Shown here in pieces: positions 32,622-33,908 of a stretch of 33,908 nt of DNA. Within the stretch, counting starts at the first letter, position 1; every line of letters begins with the position of its first letter. A program made the position numbers and the translations under genes. The DNA comes from an uncultured Bacteroidales bacterium (GTDB lineage Bacteria; Bacteroidota; Bacteroidia; Bacteroidales; FEN-979): contig CAIYES010000562.1 of assembly GCA_903925275.1 (NCBI GenBank), positions 1 to 33,908 on the forward strand, in the 5' to 3' direction. The notes beneath the pieces are model-generated. The model saw only the letters and a list, made by a program, of their open reading frames with translations, was not told the origin of the DNA and did no database searches.

Positions 32622-33908
32622 ATGAATCATTTTTCCAGCTTGACAAGTATCTCTTTCATTCTTCTTTTTTCGGGATTTTTCCTGGCAGGACATGGCCAGA
32701 CATTACCGGTTGACACGACGAAACATCAGTTTAACGTTCAAGTAATCATTCCCTATCAGGAAAATGGACGATACGGCTATAAGGACAGCCTATCGGGTGT
32801 TGTGATCGACAGCGCCAAATATGACACGGCATACCCGTTCTTTAATCTGAAGGGAAAGGTAAAACTGAATAATAAATCTGGAATAATCGACATTGAAAAC
32901 ATTGAAAACATTCCGGTAGTCTACGATACGATTGCATTTCCTGATACAACCTTTCCATTCATCAAAGTGAATCTGAATGGCAAATGGGGATTGTATGACC
33001 GCTCCGTGTTGGTCTTGCCTACAATATATCAGGAAATCAGGGCTTTACCAATAAGTTACGTCAGAGACTATTTTTGTCTTGTTAAAAAAAATAATTACTG
33101 GCAGATCGTTGACCTGGTTAAAAAGAAAACTTTCTCTATCAAATTTGACAGCCTTGTTCTTGACAGTACTAAGCTTCATGTAGAACCATCCTACCTGGTA
33201 AACTATTCTTTCAACGACAATCCATACTATCCATTTATGCTGGATGGCAAATGGGGTTTAATAAATTTTGGCTTCGGGATGATTACGGAAGTTTTACCGC
33301 CAAAATTTGATTCTATGCCTGTGTTTGGGTTCAATAATAACTCCTGGCCTGAAGGGCTTTTTTTCATCGTGAAAAAAGATAACAAAACAGGGTATTACAG
33401 CGAGCGGGGAGAAACAATCTTTCCGCCTGTTTATGATAAAATCGTTCATTACAAATCCGATGAATCATACTACGATGGTGCTTATTTTATTAAGAAAAAT
33501 GGAAAATGGGGGCTCATAAATAGGAACGAGCACTTTATCGTTCCACTAAAATATGATTCGATCATGCCTTTTACCCCTTGTCCGTATAATGGTGAACCTT
33601 CTAAATATTTTTTCGTTAAAGTTCATGACGGATGGAGAATTTATGACCGCTATAAGGCTCGTTATGCCCGTATAGAAAATTCGGGTTCATTTACTTTCGA
33701 CCGGATCATTGATACATTGCAATGCGGTAATGATTTTTCAGAACAAAAATCAAATTTTTACCCCATTCAAAAAAACGGGAAGTGGGGACTTCTTGAAACA
33801 TTTTTTTATAATGGGTTAGGGTTCTTTTTTTACGAACATTGCAATCCGGATTATGACAGTGTTTCTTTACTATACACTGATAATAAAACAACCTTCTTCA
33901 GAGTTGAC
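32622..33908 (+). CDS. WG-repeat exported protein, truncated by the window end
   Basis: The frame opens at ATG 32622 and is still open at the last base, giving 429 residues. It starts MNHFSSLTSISFILLFSGFF, a signal peptide ending near GHGQ. The rest contains WG (KWG) repeats about every 60-100 residues: NGKWGLYDRS, DGKWGLINFG, NGKWGLINRN and NGKWGLLETF, often followed by PxxYDxI segments. WG repeats form beta-propeller-like or solenoid structures in periplasmic or outer-membrane proteins of Bacteroidota, and their role is mostly unknown. Anything downstream, such as a catalytic or sorting domain, lies outside the window. Confidence 0.85.
   Translation, partial: MNHFSSLTSISFILLFSGFFLAGHGQTLPVDTTKHQFNVQVIIPYQENGRYGYKDSLSGVVIDSAKYDTAYPFFNLKGKVKLNNKSGIIDIENIENIPVVYDTIAFPDTTFPFIKVNLNGKWGLYDRSVLVLPTIYQEIRALPISYVRDYFCLVKKNNYWQIVDLVKKKTFSIKFDSLVLDSTKLHVEPSYLVNYSFNDNPYYPFMLDGKWGLINFGFGMITEVLPPKFDSMPVFGFNNNSWPEGLFFIVKKDNKTGYYSERGETIFPPVYDKIVHYKSDESYYDGAYFIKKNGKWGLINRNEHFIVPLKYDSIMPFTPCPYNGEPSKYFFVKVHDGWRIYDRYKARYARIENSGSFTFDRIIDTLQCGNDFSEQKSNFYPIQKNGKWGLLETFFYNGLGFFFYEHCNPDYDSVSLLYTDNKTTFFRVD

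Overview
The window looks like chromosomal DNA of a Bacteroidota bacterium, probably an environmental Bacteroidales-type lineage; that rank is inference. Three secreted proteins carry type IX secretion (T9SS) C-terminal sorting domains, two of them gingipain-like C25 peptidases. Many genes are preceded by the Bacteroidota -7 promoter element TAnnTTTG, and short AT-rich minisatellites are scattered between and inside genes. Housekeeping genes dominate, and I see no tRNA, rRNA, CRISPR array, integrase or transposase.

Layout. 91-1773: TMTC-like membrane glycosyltransferase with TPRs. 1846-4402 (minus): two-gene operon with a soluble PRC-barrel/MgtE_N/CBS protein followed by an NRAMP-fold transporter with altered metal-binding motifs. 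Its leader of about 140 nt holds a 16-codon acidic and proline-containing ORF, so I read the unit as a candidate Mg2+ (or other divalent metal) uptake system. 4682-6127: small lipoprotein converging on mutY. 6352-8385: HU protein, a 29-residue basic protein of the bS22/mS38 type, and ribonuclease G. 8587-10760: trpS-hflX overlapping by one base. 10805-11264 (minus): DUF4160-DUF2442 pair in which DUF4160 is cut by an in-frame TAA. 11470-13770: lnt and a nitroreductase-like gene. 13940-16328: M28 peptidase lipoprotein converging on a PIN-PhoH ATPase.

16638-20725 (minus) reads, in transcription order, as a protein of unknown function, a sigma-54-dependent response regulator, and a LruC-domain lipoprotein. 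The lipoprotein has a good sigma-54 promoter match (GG-N10-GC) about 20 nt plus a short leader upstream of its start, which suggests a local regulatory circuit. 20906-25137: polA, with a 20-unit heptanucleotide minisatellite translated into the linker between its nuclease domains, then a ROK-family kinase. 25269-32465: three T9SS cargo proteins (Omp28-like, and two C25 peptidases), each separated by strong intrinsic terminators or its own promoter. 32622 to the end: a WG-repeat protein that runs off the window.

The observations I rate highest are the NRAMP/MgtE_N operon with its leader peptide, the sigma-54 promoter beside a sigma-54 activator gene, and simple repeats inside the polA and lnt coding sequences. 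The lnt tract has an 8-bp unit, so gain or loss of one copy would shift the frame.
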